Positions 1 to 7,270 of a DNA stretch of 8,571 nucleotides are shown piece by piece. The notes under the pieces are model-generated. The model was given only the letters and a program-made list of their open reading frames with translations, was not told where the DNA came from and did no database searches. A program made the position numbers and the translations under genes. This DNA comes from an uncultured Cellvibrio sp. (GTDB lineage Bacteria > Pseudomonadota > Gammaproteobacteria > Pseudomonadales > Cellvibrionaceae): positions 1 to 8,571 of the forward strand of contig CAMPIG010000192.1 of NCBI GenBank assembly GCA_946886255.1. The letters are read 5' to 3'. How positions within the stretch are numbered: the stretch's first letter is position 1; each line of letters begins with the position of its first letter.

Positions 1-82
1 TTTTATGGCTTTTAAATAAAGTTTCTCATCAGGCTGTTGCGAAAGACTAATGCAGCCGTTGCCATCCTCTGCGGCCTGCCTT

Positions 83-123
83 GGAAATAAAAACGGCTGA
101 AAGAATCAACCGTTTTTATTTCC
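83..123 (-). terminator. Rho-independent terminator of the di-haem oxidoreductase gene
   Basis: A perfect 14-bp inverted repeat (arms 83-96 and 110-123) begins 16 bases past the stop codon of the minus-strand gene. Read on the minus strand, the stem extends inward by a further four pairs, one of them a G-U wobble, leaving a 5-base loop. On the plus strand that same pair becomes a C-A mismatch, so the structure folds better in the minus-strand RNA. The right arm on the minus strand carries CCGTTTTTATTT, giving the U-rich tail. It may also stop transcripts arriving from the other side. Confidence 0.8.
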
Positions 124-138
124 AGAACCTGAGAAGCG

Positions 139-3015
139 TTACAACGATCTCAGGAAACTGAGCACATCCGTCTTTTGCCCTCCCGACAGTGTTTGATACG
201 CATTTTTGGCCGCTTCACCTTCGCCGCCATGCCACAGGATCGCCTCTTCAATACTTCTGGCGCGGCCGTCGTGCAGATAGCTGTGGACCGGCGTGCAGAC
301 TTCATTGCCCTGGCCACCGATGGGGTTAATTACGCCGCCAGTGACACACGCGGACAATCCAAGCCCCCACAAGGGCGCGGTTCGCCATTCGGAACCGGAT
401 GCCTGGCCTTCGCCCAAGTTATCCGCCAACCCTGGACCCATATCGTGTAACAACAGGTCCGTGTAGGGGTGGATAATCTGGTCGCGCAGTTCAGCCAACG
501 GATGATGCTGGCTGGTTTGCAACGTCGGTTTGTGGCAGCCGGCACAGCCGATATCGGAAAACAGCGTTTGACCGCGTTGTACCGCCGCGTTATTGAGGTC
601 GCGCTGGGGCCGCACGCCGAGCAGGGAGATGTACTTCACCAGATTATTCAAGTGAGAATCTGCCAGCTCTGAGCCGCTGCCGCCACAGCCGGATTGTCCG
701 AAACCGCAATCCGGGTTCGGCAGCAGTGAGGTCATTACACCCATGTCGTTGTTAAACGCGCTGGCCACCTGATGTTTGACGCTGCTGGTAGCCGCCTTGT
801 AGCCGAACCGCCCCAGGCGGGTTTGACCGCTGGCGGGATCGACCACTCGGTTGGCGCGACCTGAAATGCCATCGCTGTTGGCATCGTTGGCGTCTTCCAT
901 AGCCAGAATCGTGGATTCCGACACAGCTTCAAGCAGGCCCATGCCGACCAGTTGCGGTGCTATGCGAGCAGAGAAACGCTCCGGCGTCACCCCGGAAAAT
1001 TGATACTGGGGCGAACGCAGGCCATTCGATTCTTGCCAGAAAGCGATGGAGGCTTCGCCTTCACTACTGGCTCCGCTCGCGGCACGAGATTGCAAGGCGC
1101 GCCCCAATTGCGGGTGAGGATTGCCGTTGGCATCACCCACGCGGAATACCCATTTATCCAATGGCTCGCCGACCGGCGCTGGCGCGGCGCGGCCGTTGCG
1201 CACGTGGCAACCGGCGCAGCTGTCGTTGACCCAGCGAGGACCCGCCTTACCGATCATTTCGCTGAACACTTCATTCTCGACCGGCCGCTCGTCATGGGTT
1301 CCGTTGACGAAAGAGGTGTGGTGCAAGCGTCGGCCCAGAACAAACGGCTGGCCGTTGTCGTAACCGAGGTTGGTCGCCATCTGCATAAAGTGGTGGTGCG
1401 GTTCCCCGGCGCTCAGCTGATGCAGGGTTGTCTTGCCGCCTAACCAGGCACTTTCGGGAATGGGTACAGAGTCCTTAACTCCGCCTTGCGGTGTCGCGCC
1501 ACCGACTTCCCAGGGCACCAAGCCTTGACCCACGATATACAGGAAGGTCGTGCCATAGTAAGCCGACCGACCATTGGGCACGTCATGCGCCAGGAACTGG
1601 CTGGGCTCAAATTCGAGCTTATCGCCAATCTGGATCTGGCGGCCTTCGCGGCAGTTGTAGCTGCTTTCCTTGTAATAATTGTAAGGGTCCGTCATCAACA
1701 TGCCGCCGTTATCACAGAACTCCGCCACGGTGTTGACGCCGATATAGAACCAGCGATTATCGGTGCTGGCCAAGGGCCATTGCGTCCGCACGTTCATCCT
1801 GATGGTGGTGCCGCCTTTCGCAACATAATCGATGATCTCGATAGAGGCAGTGCGATGTTCCCAGTAAAAACTCAGGAAGTGGTCGTAGGCCTGGAACATG
1901 TCCTCTTTGGCGTGACGGTCGCGGGCGCGATCCGCAATGCGGGTGACCAGGGCATCGCCCCGGTCATATTGGATCACCGGCTCCAGTTGGGTGGATGAGT
2001 TATATAGCGGCACCACATTGCCCAGCGGTACGCTGCTGGAACTCATGGAGCTGGCCGAGCTGGATGGCACGACTAAGCTGCTCGAAGAGCTGGAACTTAC
2101 CGAAGTAACCGAGCTGCTGGACGAAGAGCTGCCAGTAGCGCCGCCAAATACCCGCAACTCCCATATCGAATAACCCCAGTTATTGCCGGCGCTGCGCTGG
2201 GTGGCGTTGATGCGCAGGTAGCGGTAATTTCCAGCGACGGCGTGAATGTCAGTCCGCTCCCCGAAAGCCCCGCCGGTATGGGTCGCCAGGGTAGACCAGG
2301 TGCTGCCGTTGGTTGAACCCTGAACCTGGTAATTAGCGGCGTTGGCGGCTTCCCAGTCAATGGCCACACTACCCAGGCTATAGCTATTCCCCAGATCTAC
2401 CTGCAACCCGGCGGTGCCGCCGCCGTGGGTAGATTCCCAGCGGGTGTCGCCATTGCCATCGACCGCCAGATTGGCTCCGGTCAGCGCCGGGCTGCTGGTG
2501 GCCATTTTATTCAAGGCGATATTGGTTCCGGGTGGCGGTGTTACGGTACCTCCGCCAAACACTCTGACTTCCCAGATGGAGTAACCCCATTGATTGCCAG
2601 CGCTGCGCTGCGTGCAATAAATACGCACATAGCGATAGGAACCGGACACAGTAACCGTATCTGTGCGCGCTCCAAAAGTGCCGCCGGTTTGGGCGGAGAG
2701 GGTGGTCCAATTACTGCCATCATTGGAACCCTGGATTTCATAATTGGCCGCATTGGCCGCTTCCCAGTCGATAACCACACTGGTCAGCGCTGCTGCACTG
2801 CCTAAATCGATCCGTAACCACGAAGGGCTTACGTCGTGGTTGGATTCCCAGCGTGTGCCGCTATTACCGTCCGTTGCGTTACCTGCGGGGGTCATGGCGG
2901 TGCTGGCGGTCGTCGTTTTATTGAGGGCCAGATTGGTTTGGGCGTGGCTTGCGTGGCTTAACAACAGGATGGCACCGAGCAAGTAGTAAATACATCTTAT
3001 ATTTATTCTGCGCAT
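139..3015 (-). CDS. Secreted di-haem oxidoreductase (DUF1111/DHOR) with two F5/8-type C carbohydrate-binding domains
   Basis: A 958-residue modular exported redox protein. Residues 1-25 form a Sec signal peptide (basic start, YYLLGAILLLS core, likely cut after SHA). Residues about 27-154 and 164-292 are two very similar F5/8 type C (discoidin, CBM32-like) domains, each with TRWES, IDWEAANAANY and WGYSIWE motifs. A poly-serine linker spans about 296-329. Residues about 335-555 match no family I recognise. Residues about 556-958 are a di-haem oxidoreductase domain: CAGCH at 600-604 and 824-828, plus the family motifs GRANRVVDP, RLGRFGYKA, YTDLLLHDMG, LWGLGL, LHDGRARSIEEAILWHGGE. Cytochrome c haems are attached after export, so it should act in the periplasm, at the outer membrane, or outside the cell. 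The start is supported by GGAG seven bases upstream of ATG. Family and domain order are secure. The reaction (peroxidase, electron transfer, or substrate oxidation) and the sugar target are inference. Confidence 0.9.
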   Translation of the reverse strand: MRRINIRCIYYLLGAILLLSHASHAQTNLALNKTTTASTAMTPAGNATDGNSGTRWESNHDVSPSWLRIDLGSAAALTSVVIDWEAANAANYEIQGSNDGSNWTTLSAQTGGTFGARTDTVTVSGSYRYVRIYCTQRSAGNQWGYSIWEVRVFGGGTVTPPPGTNIALNKMATSSPALTGANLAVDGNGDTRWESTHGGGTAGLQVDLGNSYSLGSVAIDWEAANAANYQVQGSTNGSTWSTLATHTGGAFGERTDIHAVAGNYRYLRINATQRSAGNNWGYSIWELRVFGGATGSSSSSSSVTSVSSSSSSSLVVPSSSASSMSSSSVPLGNVVPLYNSSTQLEPVIQYDRGDALVTRIADRARDRHAKEDMFQAYDHFLSFYWEHRTASIEIIDYVAKGGTTIRMNVRTQWPLASTDNRWFYIGVNTVAEFCDNGGMLMTDPYNYYKESSYNCREGRQIQIGDKLEFEPSQFLAHDVPNGRSAYYGTTFLYIVGQGLVPWEVGGATPQGGVKDSVPIPESAWLGGKTTLHQLSAGEPHHHFMQMATNLGYDNGQPFVLGRRLHHTSFVNGTHDERPVENEVFSEMIGKAGPRWVNDSCAGCHVRNGRAAPAPVGEPLDKWVFRVGDANGNPHPQLGRALQSRAASGASSEGEASIAFWQESNGLRSPQYQFSGVTPERFSARIAPQLVGMGLLEAVSESTILAMEDANDANSDGISGRANRVVDPASGQTRLGRFGYKAATSSVKHQVASAFNNDMGVMTSLLPNPDCGFGQSGCGGSGSELADSHLNNLVKYISLLGVRPQRDLNNAAVQRGQTLFSDIGCAGCHKPTLQTSQHHPLAELRDQIIHPYTDLLLHDMGPGLADNLGEGQASGSEWRTAPLWGLGLSACVTGGVINPIGGQGNEVCTPVHSYLHDGRARSIEEAILWHGGEGEAAKNAYQTLSGGQKTDVLSFLRSL
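2143..2937 (-). repeat. Tandem duplication encoding two F5/8-type C domains
   Basis: The segments 2554-2937 and 2143-2526 encode two versions of the same domain in direct order. They share long identical stretches such as IDWEAANAANY, TQRSAGN and WGYSIWE. A short Thr/Pro-rich joint lies between them. This looks like an internal duplication that gives bivalent binding, a common way to raise affinity for insoluble polysaccharides. Confidence 0.8.
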
Positions 3016-3022
3016 TGTTTAT

Positions 3023-3026
3023 CTCC
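3023..3026 (-). promoter_or_regulatory. Ribosome binding site of the di-haem oxidoreductase gene
   Basis: Minus-strand GGAG (within TGGAGAT) lies seven bases before the ATG at 3015. This is close to ideal spacing and fixes the start just ahead of a good signal peptide. Confidence 0.8.
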
Positions 3027-3285
3027 AGATAACCGCAGTCATCACGTCAGTACAACCGAGGGCGTTGTGCTGCATGTATGTGTGATGAGGTGAGGTTGGT
3101 TTGATTGAATGCTGCATCCCGGACGTCTGGTTTTCAGCTTCCCGGTTATGATTATTTTTTCGTATCAGGAATTACCTTGCACACACAGAATTACACAAAC
3201 AGCATCTGCAATCGTCCCACTTTGATACTGGATAATTAAGCGGAATCAACGACGAAGAGATGCCAGTAAGTGTGGAAATTGGGAT

Positions 3286-3340
3286 AAAATTTTTGTTGTT
3301 TTTTATGCCGAAAAAATAAAAACCACATCACAAAAATTTT
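3286..3340. repeat. AT-rich nested inverted repeat
   Basis: The arms AAAATTTTTGT (3286-3296) and ACAAAAATTTT (3330-3340) are perfect complements, 11 bp each. Inside them lies a second pairing, TTTTTT (3299-3304) with AAAAAA (3311-3316). It could be a weak terminator for the upstream pterin-synthase-like gene, a protein-binding site, or AT-rich chance pairing. Confidence 0.4.
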
Positions 3341-3389
3341 GCGTAGTGCTATTAAATTTTTTGGTCTGAGTCGGAAGGGATAAACAGTT

Positions 3390-3401
3390 TTCTAGTATAC
3401 A
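3390..3401. repeat. 12-bp repeat TTCTAGTATACA, downstream copy
   Basis: The 12-mer TTCTAGTATACA occurs just after the stop of the pterin-synthase-like gene and again, same orientation, at 4400-4411 upstream of it. The upstream copy contains the likely -10 box of that gene. Whether this copy works as a promoter element for the next minus-strand gene or is a regulator site is unknown. Confidence 0.5.
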
Positions 3402-3412
3402 GGCATGATAAA

Positions 3413-4264
3413 TCAGGCATCGGCAAGGGCACCTTTATTAGTACCTTCAAACGCTTTAACACGAATCATCTTGTTCGGATTTTCTGAGCGTGTTGTCTGA
3501 GCAATGTGATAAGCCAGAAATTCGACGGTGCTGTCTGTGTCGATCAAATAACAGCAGCGCTGCGGCAGTGTCAGTTCAAAGGCTCCCTGTGCCGATGTAT
3601 ACGCAAAGTGGTAATAGCCAAGTCCGCCAAATTGTGGTTTGGCAATTATGTCTTCGCGGGTGCCGATATAAATATCGCGCCAGCGCTCGGCCCACTGATG
3701 TTCCAGTGCGGGACATTTTTGATCGTTAGCCCAGATATCAATGCGCGAACGATGTCCGTGGGCAATGCGTTGGCAATTGCCACCATGCTTTTTTAGGCCA
3801 TGGCTGTAATGATAAAAAGCGCCATCTATGGCTTCACAAGTGAATGTCAGTTCCAGCCGCGCCACGCTTTCCGGAAATACGCTTTTGAGTTGATGGATAC
3901 ACCAATTAGCGACGGATTCCGGTGTAAGTACCTCGGCTTCTACTAGTGCGATGGCATCTTTGGGGGAGCAGGTGTGGAGAAACTCACCGTCATCGCCAAA
4001 CTCCCATTGGATATCCAATTGGTCACCAATTTCGGTAATGGTGATATTGGGCGATTGGGCTGGCACAGCCAAACGGTGATCCAGTTCCGTATCAAGCCAA
4101 TGACGCAATAATTTCTTGACGGTGCCGAAGTCGCACACCATGCCTTGCTCATCCAATTCACCATGCAACTGGACGTTGGCCAGCCAGGTTTCGCCCAACA
4201 AGCCGCGCTGGGGATCGAGGAAACTGAAATCAACATTGGTGAGATTATCGACAAACAACAACAT
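3413..4264 (-). CDS. Tandem 6-pyruvoyl-tetrahydropterin synthase / QueD-like protein
   Basis: A 283-residue cytoplasmic protein, about twice the length of a single QueD/PTPS subunit, which I read as two fused copies of that fold. The N-terminal copy (about 1-145) has GELDEQGMVCDFGTVK (35-50) and the catalytic LDHRL (61-65), but ETW (25-27) stands where the family has its zinc-binding HGH. It also carries an extra loop at about 66-110. The C-terminal copy (about 146-283) has H155, C164 and the HGH triplet 169-171, matching the zinc ligands and catalytic Cys, and ends with the family glutamate in AFEG (E273), but has no LDH motif. Relatives make 6-carboxy-tetrahydropterin for queuosine or act in pterin metabolism; the actual substrate here is unknown. 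The ATG at 4264 is preferred because the longer frame would need a TTG at 4300 and homologous proteins, as far as I recall, begin MxLFVxNLT. No queC, queE or folE is adjacent. Confidence 0.8.
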   Translation of the reverse strand: MLLFVDNLTNVDFSFLDPQRGLLGETWLANVQLHGELDEQGMVCDFGTVKKLLRHWLDTELDHRLAVPAQSPNITITEIGDQLDIQWEFGDDGEFLHTCSPKDAIALVEAEVLTPESVANWCIHQLKSVFPESVARLELTFTCEAIDGAFYHYSHGLKKHGGNCQRIAHGHRSRIDIWANDQKCPALEHQWAERWRDIYIGTREDIIAKPQFGGLGYYHFAYTSAQGAFELTLPQRCCYLIDTDSTVEFLAYHIAQTTRSENPNKMIRVKAFEGTNKGALADA

Positions 4265-4399
4265 AAAAAATGGCCGACTGTAGAAGGGTGATGGATACAA
4301 ACGGCGGCCATGATACCACCTGCCGTGTATAGAGGGCAGCCGGAAGCTGTGACGAATAAACTTATCGCTATATCCATCAAATGGCTTAGTCTATTTGGA

Positions 4400-4411
4400 T
4401 TCTAGTATACA
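4400..4411. repeat. 12-bp repeat TTCTAGTATACA, upstream copy
   Basis: Identical to 3390-3401 and in the same orientation, about 1 kb away. It contains minus-strand TATACT, a good -10 match. Confidence 0.5.
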
Positions 4412-4431
4412 AGTTGGTTGCGGGGGGTGAA
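4404..4431 (-). promoter_or_regulatory. Candidate sigma-70 promoter of the pterin-synthase-like gene
   Basis: On the minus strand, TTCACC (4426-4431) and TATACT (4404-4409) are separated by 16 bases. The -10 matches consensus in five of six bases and the -35 in four. Transcription would start near 4397 and leave a leader of about 130 bases before the ATG at 4264. No strong ribosome binding site is visible ahead of that ATG. Confidence 0.4.
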
Positions 4432-4546
4432 GAGAATGGTTAGAATTGTGTTGTGGTTTTTGTGACAATAAGTGTTGCGTTTGATTACCGCTCGCTAGCT
4501 GATTCGCGGCGTATGTGTAATTGAGGTGGTTATTGTTGCTTACCCT

Positions 4547-4657
4547 GCCGGATGGATTTGCATCCGGCGATTGTTCATGAAGCCTCTGACAGCCCCTACT
4601 GTCATTTTTCAAGCGCTGGCTTGGGGCTCGGGGATTTCCCTGAGCCTTAGTCTTTTT
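4547..4657 (+). ncRNA. Possible structured small RNA ending in a terminator
   Basis: Four stems lie in 100 bases: GCCGGATG/CATCCGGC (4547-4554 with 4561-4568), TGACAG/CTGTCA (4587-4592 with 4599-4604), CAAGC/GCTTG (4610-4623), and a 10-bp stem with one G-U pair (4625-4634 with 4637-4646). The last is followed on the plus strand by TTAGTCTTTTT, like an intrinsic terminator. It faces the metE terminator, as expected for convergent units, although no plus-strand protein gene precedes it. AGCCCC (4591-4596) can also pair with GGGGCT (4623-4628), an alternative fold or pseudoknot. I see no convincing plus-strand promoter and recognise no known RNA family. Confidence 0.25.
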
Positions 4658-4663
4658 CCTTCC

Positions 4664-4696
4664 AAAAAAAGTCTGGTTCCGCTAACGAAACCAGAC
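4664..4696 (-). terminator. Rho-independent terminator of metE
   Basis: The arms GTCTGGTT (4671-4678) and AACCAGAC (4689-4696) form a perfect 8-bp stem. On the minus strand this is followed directly by seven T residues (4664-4670). It lies about 30 bases after the metE stop codon. Confidence 0.9.
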
Positions 4697-4725
4697 CAGC
4701 TGCACTTAAAAAATAGGTTAATGTA

Positions 4726-7170
4726 TTAAGCGAGTTCTGCTGCCTTATTGTTTGCACGGGCTGTATCGGCTTGGGATTTACTTGCGTATTCTTCGCGCAA
4801 GATAACGGCTGCTTCCACCATCCGTGCCAGCGCAGCCTCAGTTTCCGGCCAGCGGCGGGTTTTCAAACCACAATCGGGATTTACCCATAAACGTTCCACC
4901 GGTAATTCCCGCGCTGCGCGACGCAGCAGGTTTACCATCGTGCTAACCTCCGGCACGTTAGGTGAGTGGATATCGTACACACCCGGGCCAATGTCGTTGG
5001 GGTATTTAAATTCCTCAAATGCTTGCAGTAATTCGCCATCGGAACGTGAGGTTTCAATGGTGATGACATCCGCGTCCAGATCCGCGATAGCACCGATGAT
5101 GTCATTGAACTCTGAATAGCACATATGCGTGTGAATCTGGGTTTCGTCCTGCACACCGCTGGCGCTGATACGAAACGCTTTTACCGCCCAATCCAGATAC
5201 GTTTGCCAATCTTTTTTGCGCAACGGCAAGCCTTCACGGATGGCTGGCTCGTCAATTTGAATAACTTTGATACCGGCGGATTCCAGATCAACCACTTCAT
5301 CGCGCAGGGCCAATGCAATTTGTAGCGCGGTGGTCGCGCGCGGCTGATCGTCGCGCACAAACGACCAGAAGAGCATGGTGATCGGGCCGGTGAGCATGCC
5401 TTTTACCGGCTTTTGGCTGAGTGATTGTGCATAGCGTGCCCAACTGACAGTGATCGGTTGTGGGCGGGACACATCACCAAAAATAATCGGTGGTTTCACG
5501 CAACGTGAGCCGTAACTCTGCACCCAGCCGTATTGGGTAAACGCATATCCATCAAGGTTTTCGCCGAAATATTCCACCATGTCATTGCGCTCGGCTTCGC
5601 CGTGTACCAGCACATCAATGCCTAATTTTTCCTGACGGGCGATGGCGTCGGCAATTTCCTGCCGAATCCGATTTTGATATTCGGTCTCGTTGATTACGCC
5701 TTGTTTAAAGTCGCGGCGAGTTTGGCGAATGTGATCCGTCTGGGGAAAGGAGCCAATGGTTGTTGTGGGAAACAATGGCAAATTCAACAATGCTTGTTGC
5801 TGTTTGATGCGTATTGCAAACCCATTTTTCCGTTCGCTGTCTTGCGGTTTTACGGCAGACAAACGTGCCTGCACAGCAGGATTGTGAATCAAAGGTGAGG
5901 TACGGCGCGCTTGTGTGGCGGCGTTACTGCTGGACAGCGCTTCTTGCGCAAGCGCATCGAAAGGGCGTGTTAACAGTGTTTTTAGTGCAACAACTTCGCC
6001 GACTTTTTGCTTGGCAAATGCCAACCAGGTTTTTAATTCGGGATTCAGTTTTTCTTCGCGTTCCAAATCGACCGGCGAGTGCAGTAGTGAACAGGAAGGT
6101 GCAACCCATAAACGTTCGCCGAGGCGTTCCTGTGCGACCTGTAAAACCTGTAAGGAGTTGTTCAGGTCATTGCGCCAGATATTCCGGCCGTCCACGACAC
6201 CGATCGATAATATTTTATGGGCTGACAAACGATCCACAATTGGAAGGACTTGCTCCGGTGCGCGCACGGCGTCGACATGCAAACCGGCGACCGGTAAGCA
6301 CACAGCCGTAGAAAGATTTTCACCGAGCGAACCGAAATAGGTCGCCAGCAAAAATTTTAATTGTTTATGTTGCAGGCGGTGGTAAACACCTTCAAACGCC
6401 TGTTGCCATTTTGCCGGCAGGTCCAGTACCAGAATCGGTTCATCGATCTGCACCCAGGTCGCGCCCACATCAGCCAGGGCTTGCAGTAATTGTTCGTAAG
6501 CCGGCAACAGGTTTTGCAACAAGTCAAAACGATCAAACGCCTGACCTTTTTCTTTACCCAACCACAAGTAACTTAGCGGCCCAAGAATAACGGGTTTGAC
6601 GGCGTAACCGGCGGCGATGGCTTCAGCCGTTTCATCAATAATTTGTCGCCAGCTCAGGCTGAATGTCTGGCCCAGGTGGAATTCCGGTACCAGATAGTGG
6701 TAGTTGGTATCAAACCATTTGGTCATGTCAGAGGCTGTGGTCGCCTGACCTGTCGGTGCCCGACCGCGTGCTACGCGGAATAACGTATCGAGATCCACAT
6801 CTGTGCAGGGTGTTTCCGGTGCAGCCTGGTTGGCGGTGGTATGGCCATGGGCGCAACAGGCTTCATCATCATGAACATGTCCAGCCGCCGTAATTGGGGC
6901 GTTTTTACGGTGACGCAACGGGATATTGCCGAGCGTTGCCGACAGGGTCAGAACCTGGTCATACCAAGCGAAATCACCGGTGGGAATCAAATCCAGCCCG
7001 GCATCGGACTGTAATTTCCAATGTGCCAGCCGCAGTTCACGGCCTACCGTTTCCAGCCCCGCTTGGGGAAGGTCGCCGCGCCAATAGGCTTCCAGTGCTT
7101 TCTTCAATTCACGGTCCGCGCCGATACGCGGAAAGCCCAGGTTATGGGCAACAACAGGGGATTCTGACAT
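4726..7170 (-). CDS. metE: Cobalamin-independent methionine synthase MetE with a His/Cys-rich insertion
   Basis: MetE (5-methyltetrahydropteroyltriglutamate-homocysteine methyltransferase) transfers a methyl group from methyl-tetrahydrofolate polyglutamate to homocysteine, the last step of methionine synthesis, without vitamin B12. The N-terminal barrel opens with [20 protein letters not shown] (11-30). The C-terminal catalytic barrel has the zinc ligands H682 and C684 ([10 protein letters not shown]), E706 (TIETSRSD) and C767 (NPDCGLKTR), all intact. The chosen ATG at 7170 gives 814 residues and a start like E. coli MetE, with minus-strand GAGG nine bases upstream. The frame stays open up to 7263, but that extension resembles no MetE. 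The protein is about 60 residues longer than the E. coli enzyme (753). Most of the excess is an insertion at about 88-124, rich in His and Cys, plus a charged C-terminal tail of about 20 residues. The gene is divergent from metR and ends in its own terminator, so it is probably monocistronic. Confidence 0.97.
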   Translation of the reverse strand: MSESPVVAHNLGFPRIGADRELKKALEAYWRGDLPQAGLETVGRELRLAHWKLQSDAGLDLIPTGDFAWYDQVLTLSATLGNIPLRHRKNAPITAAGHVHDDEACCAHGHTTANQAAPETPCTDVDLDTLFRVARGRAPTGQATTASDMTKWFDTNYHYLVPEFHLGQTFSLSWRQIIDETAEAIAAGYAVKPVILGPLSYLWLGKEKGQAFDRFDLLQNLLPAYEQLLQALADVGATWVQIDEPILVLDLPAKWQQAFEGVYHRLQHKQLKFLLATYFGSLGENLSTAVCLPVAGLHVDAVRAPEQVLPIVDRLSAHKILSIGVVDGRNIWRNDLNNSLQVLQVAQERLGERLWVAPSCSLLHSPVDLEREEKLNPELKTWLAFAKQKVGEVVALKTLLTRPFDALAQEALSSSNAATQARRTSPLIHNPAVQARLSAVKPQDSERKNGFAIRIKQQQALLNLPLFPTTTIGSFPQTDHIRQTRRDFKQGVINETEYQNRIRQEIADAIARQEKLGIDVLVHGEAERNDMVEYFGENLDGYAFTQYGWVQSYGSRCVKPPIIFGDVSRPQPITVSWARYAQSLSQKPVKGMLTGPITMLFWSFVRDDQPRATTALQIALALRDEVVDLESAGIKVIQIDEPAIREGLPLRKKDWQTYLDWAVKAFRISASGVQDETQIHTHMCYSEFNDIIGAIADLDADVITIETSRSDGELLQAFEEFKYPNDIGPGVYDIHSPNVPEVSTMVNLLRRAARELPVERLWVNPDCGLKTRRWPETEAALARMVEAAVILREEYASKSQADTARANNKAAELA
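6799..6909 (-). other. His/Cys-rich insertion within MetE
   Basis: Residues about 88-124 of MetE lie between GNIPLRH and [17 protein letters not shown], where the E. coli enzyme has only a short connector. The insert contains H98, H100, C105, C106, H108, H110 and C122, with acidic D101, D102 and E103 between them. The frame continues intact on both sides, so this is a genuine loop rather than an error. Metal binding is inference. Confidence 0.75.
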
Positions 7171-7179
7171 GGGGATCTG

Positions 7180-7184
7180 CCTCT
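7180..7184 (-). promoter_or_regulatory. Ribosome binding site of metE
   Basis: Minus-strand AGAGG ends nine bases before the ATG at 7170. It supports this start over the in-frame ATGs at 7212 and 7263, which have no comparable site. Confidence 0.55.
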
Positions 7185-7237
7185 TTTTTATCCAATTCAC
7201 GATGGCAGGCATTGTCCGTGAGGTAGAAACTTGAATC

Positions 7238-7257
7238 AAACTGATAATTTTCAGTTT
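7238..7257. promoter_or_regulatory. Dyad-symmetric candidate operator in the metE-metR region
   Basis: Perfect 7-bp arms AAACTGA (7238-7244) and TCAGTTT (7251-7257) flank a 6-base AT spacer. It sits in the divergent control region where MetR should bind. It does not exactly fit the known MetR consensus TGAA-N5-TTCA. A closer match to that consensus, TGAATTAAATTTA (7263-7275, seven of eight fixed bases), lies next to it. If the promoter at 7271-7299 is right, the dyad would fall just inside the metE leader. Confidence 0.35.
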
Positions 7258-7270
7258 TAACATGAATTAA

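Larger units (their letters stand above)
3016..3412. other. Non-coding upstream region of the di-haem oxidoreductase gene
   Basis: About 400 bases without a credible gene. It should hold the promoter of the minus-strand di-haem gene. A weak candidate is TTGATT, 16 bases, TATCAA, read on the minus strand near 3225-3255. The part nearest 3280-3365 is strongly AT-rich and contains an inverted repeat. No GC-rich terminator hairpin is visible after the pterin-synthase-like gene, so read-through from that gene cannot be excluded. Confidence 0.5.
4265..4725. other. Non-coding region between the pterin-synthase-like gene and metE
   Basis: About 460 bases with no convincing protein gene. It holds the probable promoter at 4404-4431, a dense run of hairpins at 4547-4657, and the metE terminator at 4664-4696. 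Open frames here lack ribosome binding sites or run through the terminator structures. Confidence 0.6.

Noticed and set aside
952..1443. Plus-strand open frame of 163 codons, and others of similar kind within the di-haem gene
   Set aside because: These are antisense shadows of the GC-rich minus-strand gene with no start signals or recognisable motifs.
4265..4300. Longer start for the pterin-synthase-like gene
   Set aside because: It needs a TTG codon at 4300 and adds 12 residues not typical of the family; the ATG at 4264 begins directly with the conserved MLLFVDNLT.
4547..4568. Hairpin GCCGGATG/CATCCGGC resembling the core of enterobacterial REP sequences
   Set aside because: It lacks the GTAG head and bulged stem, occurs once in the window and differs from the REP copies at 7303 and 7437.
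4552..4650. Plus-strand small ORF of 32 codons inside the hairpin cluster
   Set aside because: There is no ribosome binding site ahead of its ATG, and its stop lies in the tail of the terminator-like stem.
4526..4729. Plus-strand open frame of 67 codons
   Set aside because: It starts with GTG, runs through two terminator-like hairpins and into the end of metE, and resembles no protein.
5814..6340. Overlapping plus-strand open frames opposite metE
   Set aside because: They lie wholly within a clearly coding metE on the other strand and have no family features.
7171..7263. Extension of metE to an ATG at 7263 (31 more residues)
   Set aside because: The extra residues resemble no MetE N-terminus and have no ribosome binding site, and they overlap the likely promoter and operator region. 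The ATG at 7170 has both a GAGG site and the family start.
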